From Butyrivibrio sp. CAG:318 (lineage in GTDB: Bacteria > Bacillota > Clostridia > Lachnospirales > Lachnospiraceae): 34,669 bases of DNA. Numbering within the stretch: the first letter of the stretch is position 1; each line of letters begins with the position of its first letter. Location: the NCBI GenBank assembly GCA_000431815.1, contig FR889252.1, forward strand, positions 64,887 to 99,555. Reading direction: 5' to 3'. Below the pieces are notes generated by a model, which made no database searches, had not been told where the DNA came from, and was given only the letters and a program-made list of their open reading frames with translations. The translations under genes were made by a program, and so were the position numbers. This document shows, one piece after another, positions 32,681 through 34,669 of the stretch.

Positions 32681-32691
32681 ACAACTTTCTC

Positions 32692-33702
32692 CTATTTCTT
32701 TCCTGCCGATCTTATTCTATTAATCATAGGTGTTATTTTACCATTATATTCATCGTAAATACTGTTCCATTCCGAGTAATCCGCATCCTGCCTCTTATCG
32801 GCAAAATCATAGTTCTTATCTATGTATCTGCCGAACCATTCAGTTACTCTCTGCGCACCCGACACATTAAGATGATCTCCGCCATCCTTGGTATCCGTAT
32901 TCCAGTCAATATTAAGTTCACTCTTATCGATTGTATTAAGATCTATATATGTAATGCCTTTGCCTGCGGCAAAATCCTCTGTCACCTCGTGTCTGGTATA
33001 GTTCCAGTTCCTGGTAGATGGAGTGCTTATAAGAATAAGCTCCGCCCCATTCTCTTTACAAAGTTCAATTATACGGTCAGAGTACCAGTCAACCGTTCTG
33101 CTGATATGTGCACTACGCTTCTTATCCTTGTCCATATAATCAAGATATTTGGATGCCTTGACCTTATTATTAAGGTAGAATCCCTTGTATTCCGGTGTCT
33201 TCTGTGGTGCCTGTCCGCACATAACCTTCCATGTATCATGAAGCCGTACTCCGCCTCCCGGTATCACGTATGATGCCAATTCATCAAGTGATGACTGCAC
33301 CATATCAAGCCTGTTCTGCTTCCTGTACAGCAGATTCGTCTCTAAAAATACCGCCTTAGGCTGTGAGTTATCAAATATATTACGGAGCATAAAATATGTC
33401 TCCTGTATCTTCTGTCCCGACTGTGCATAATTAAATGATGTCACGCCATATTCATTCCACAGTTGCATCGGTGAAATTGCCGAATAACACTCACTGTCGC
33501 CTAACATAACGGCATCCAGTCCGCCTTCCGGCACCCTCTTCGAATTAATCCAGCCACGGTTATAACTCCCATGCACCTTTAATGTATTATCGCTGCAATA
33601 CTTAAACACGCCCTGGGAATATGCCAGAAAAATACCGGCAAAAATTACCCAGAACAAAATAATTCCGACTCCTCTGTTAAGGTGTCTCCTGGTTGTACTC
33701 AT
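32692..33702 (-). CDS. Membrane-anchored SGNH-hydrolase-like protein
   Basis: The start is ATG 33702: GGAGG lies 11 bases before it, inside the longer ORF that begins at 33723. The 336-residue product has one N-terminal membrane helix (about residues 12-30) and an outside SGNH-like domain. Block I is VMLGDSECYSAISP (GDSE at 68-71) and the C-terminal catalytic pair is in DGGDHLNVSGA (Asp276, His277). The classical Ser is present as GDSE. Such proteins resemble DltD/AlgX-type acyl-transfer or esterase proteins of the cell surface. It is paired with the 706-residue membrane protein, suggesting joint work on a surface glycan; the reaction is unknown. Confidence 0.7.
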   Translation of the reverse strand: MSTTRRHLNRGVGIILFWVIFAGIFLAYSQGVFKYCSDNTLKVHGSYNRGWINSKRVPEGGLDAVMLGDSECYSAISPMQLWNEYGVTSFNYAQSGQKIQETYFMLRNIFDNSQPKAVFLETNLLYRKQNRLDMVQSSLDELASYVIPGGGVRLHDTWKVMCGQAPQKTPEYKGFYLNNKVKASKYLDYMDKDKKRSAHISRTVDWYSDRIIELCKENGAELILISTPSTRNWNYTRHEVTEDFAAGKGITYIDLNTIDKSELNIDWNTDTKDGGDHLNVSGAQRVTEWFGRYIDKNYDFADKRQDADYSEWNSIYDEYNGKITPMINRIRSAGKK

Positions 33703-33760
33703 ATTAACCCAATCCTCCGTCATAAAATTAAAAGCTGTAAATAGATTAGTATTCCTGCCT

Positions 33761-33788
33761 ATTGTACCACAAATCTGACTTTCTTCAA
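33761..33788 (-). promoter_or_regulatory. Sigma-A promoter for the SGNH/membrane-protein pair
   Basis: On the minus strand -35 TTGAAG (33788-33783) is followed after 16 nt by -10 TACAAT (33766-33761), preceded by TGG giving an extended -10. It lies about 58 bases before the SGNH start. Confidence 0.6.
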
Positions 33789-33826
33789 TAGGGTTAACAC
33801 AAATTTAACAATTCCGTAACATTTTA

Positions 33827-33855
33827 TTGCGGCTTCCCTCTGTTGAGTATATAAT
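33827..33855 (+). promoter_or_regulatory. Sigma-A promoter for the chromate-transporter pair
   Basis: -35 TTGCGG (33827-33832) is followed after 17 nt by a perfect -10 TATAAT (33850-33855). The first TTG here could be mistaken for a start codon of a longer ORF, but it is the -35. Confidence 0.65.
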
Positions 33856-33877
33856 CCGAATTGAGGTGACAGACATT

Positions 33878-34462
33878 ATGAAAAAACTACTGAATTTATT
33901 TCTGACATTTCTCAAGATAGGTGCTTTCACATTCGGCGGCGGGTATGCCATGATCGCACTGCTTGAGCATGAATTTATCGATAAAAAAGGCTGGCTTGAC
34001 CATGACGAATTTCTCGACATGACAGCCATCGCCGAATCCACTCCCGGTCCCATTGCGACCAACAGCGCGACTTACATAGGATACAGAATTGCCGGAATTG
34101 CCGGTGCAGCCGTATCGACTCTGGCCGTATGTATCCCGTCGTTTGTGATAATATATATTATATCTCTATTTTTTGACCGTTTTCTTGAGTTCCGCTATGT
34201 TGCCTATGCTTTCCGCGGAATCCAGGTCTGTGTCGTATACCTTATATCGTCTGTAGGAATCGGTATGTTAAAAACATTAAAAAAAGACGTCTTCACATCC
34301 GTCATTCTCATTCTTGTTATCATATTAAATATTGTATTTACTGTTTTTTCGGTGAATTTTTCTTCGATATTTTTTATCTTGATAAGCGGCGTTGCGGGAA
34401 TCGGTTTCTACGTCGTCCGCCGGATTATGGGAAAGGGGGATTCTGGCGATGCTTTATCTTAA
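33878..34462 (+). CDS. Short chromate-transporter (CHR) protein, first of a pair
   Basis: A 195-residue polytopic membrane protein with one CHR domain. The family signature FGGGYAMIALLEHEFIDKK is followed by GWLDHDEFLDMTAIAESTPGPIATN, then about five more hydrophobic segments. Half-length CHR proteins occur in bacteria as two adjacent genes that work together, in place of the single long ChrA. Transport of chromate is shown for some members; others may move sulfate or another anion. GAGGTG precedes the ATG at 9 bases. The stop overlaps the next CHR gene by 14 bases. Confidence 0.88.
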   Translation: MKKLLNLFLTFLKIGAFTFGGGYAMIALLEHEFIDKKGWLDHDEFLDMTAIAESTPGPIATNSATYIGYRIAGIAGAAVSTLAVCIPSFVIIYIISLFFDRFLEFRYVAYAFRGIQVCVVYLISSVGIGMLKTLKKDVFTSVILILVIILNIVFTVFSVNFSSIFFILISGVAGIGFYVVRRIMGKGDSGDALS

Positions 34463-34669
34463 ACTTTTTCTCACATTTCTGGAAATCGGCGCTGTATCAT
34501 TCGGCGGCGGTTACGGAATGATTTCCCTCATCCGCGAAAAAGTCATAGCCTACGGCTGGCTCAGTGAAAGTGAGTTTTTAAGCTTCATAGCCGTATCAGA
34601 GTCCACTCCCGGCCCGCTCGCCGTCAACATGGCGACCTTCATCGGTTCATCGCAGGGCGGCATAGGCGG
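34449..34669 (+). CDS. Short chromate-transporter (CHR) protein, second of the pair, cut by window end
   Basis: The reading frame opens at ATG 34449, preceded by AAAGGGGG, and stays open to the window end (73 complete codons). It repeats the CHR signature of its neighbour: SFGGGYGMISLIREK, GWLSESEFLSFIAVSESTPGPLAVNMATFIG. It overlaps the first CHR gene by 14 bases in another frame, which indicates translational coupling and a two-subunit transporter. It is partial only because of the window edge. Confidence 0.88.
   Translation, partial: MLYLKLFLTFLEIGAVSFGGGYGMISLIREKVIAYGWLSESEFLSFIAVSESTPGPLAVNMATFIGSSQGGIG

Noticed and set aside
33827..33877. TTG start giving a longer chromate-transporter protein
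   Set aside because: The TTG is the -35 element and the segment contains the perfect -10; ATG 33878 has the ribosome binding site.

Overview
The window looks like a chromosomal segment of a spore-forming, motile Firmicute of the Lachnospiraceae type (relatives of Butyrivibrio, Roseburia or Lachnospira). The evidence is a low-to-mid GC content, AGGAGG-type ribosome binding sites, sporulation families (SPOCS/DUF3794, a CotS-like kinase, YtvI), a flagellin, a GH94 disaccharide phosphorylase, and a ZTP riboswitch in front of purine genes. The species cannot be fixed from the sequence alone. Genes are densely packed and mostly on the minus strand. No gene-free stretch exceeds about 230 bases. I saw no rRNA, tRNA, CRISPR array or complete insertion sequence.

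Layout. (1) 1-3768, minus: a spore/envelope cluster of a CotS-like kinase-fold protein, a PEGA-domain lipoprotein, a PrcB-like lipoprotein and the N-terminal part of a SPOCS-domain protein. A good sigma-E type promoter precedes the CotS-like gene. (2) 3845-7898, minus: two lipoproteins (one with a transglutaminase core), class II-type prolyl-tRNA synthetase and CCA-adding enzyme, from a sigma-A promoter at 7941-7968. (3) 7973-10441, minus: an MBOAT acyltransferase and an AlgX/AlgJ-like partner, probably O-acetylating a surface polymer. (4) 10495-15269, minus: upp, a P-type ATPase, an RluA-family pseudouridine synthase and ytvI. (5) 15302-18540, minus: two HAD phosphatases and a YgiQ radical SAM protein.

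(6) 18608-20675, plus: a promoter, a ZTP (pfl) riboswitch with its terminator, an archaeal-type (PurO) IMP cyclohydrolase and a stand-alone AICAR formyltransferase. Together the two enzymes do the work of the usual PurH fusion, and the riboswitch senses their substrate ZMP. A nested palindrome ends this unit. (7) 20823-27952, minus: a CgeB-like glycosyltransferase, a giant 1623-residue flagellin with about eleven divergent internal repeats, and a DNA glycosylase. (8) 27963-30514, minus: a GH94 phosphorylase with a well-defined promoter/operator and terminator. (9) 30560-33788, minus: a SGNH-hydrolase-like membrane-anchored protein and a large polytopic GT-C-like membrane protein. (10) 33827-34669, plus: a split pair of short chromate-transporter (CHR) proteins, the second cut by the window end.

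The most unusual items are the giant repeat-built flagellin with its adjacent glycosyltransferase, the palindrome inserted into a terminator loop with a 10-bp duplication at 20681-20772, the ZTP-controlled split purH/purO unit, and two places where a terminator-like hairpin directly abuts the next start codon. All functions are inferred from sequence motifs and recalled family features; no database search was possible.
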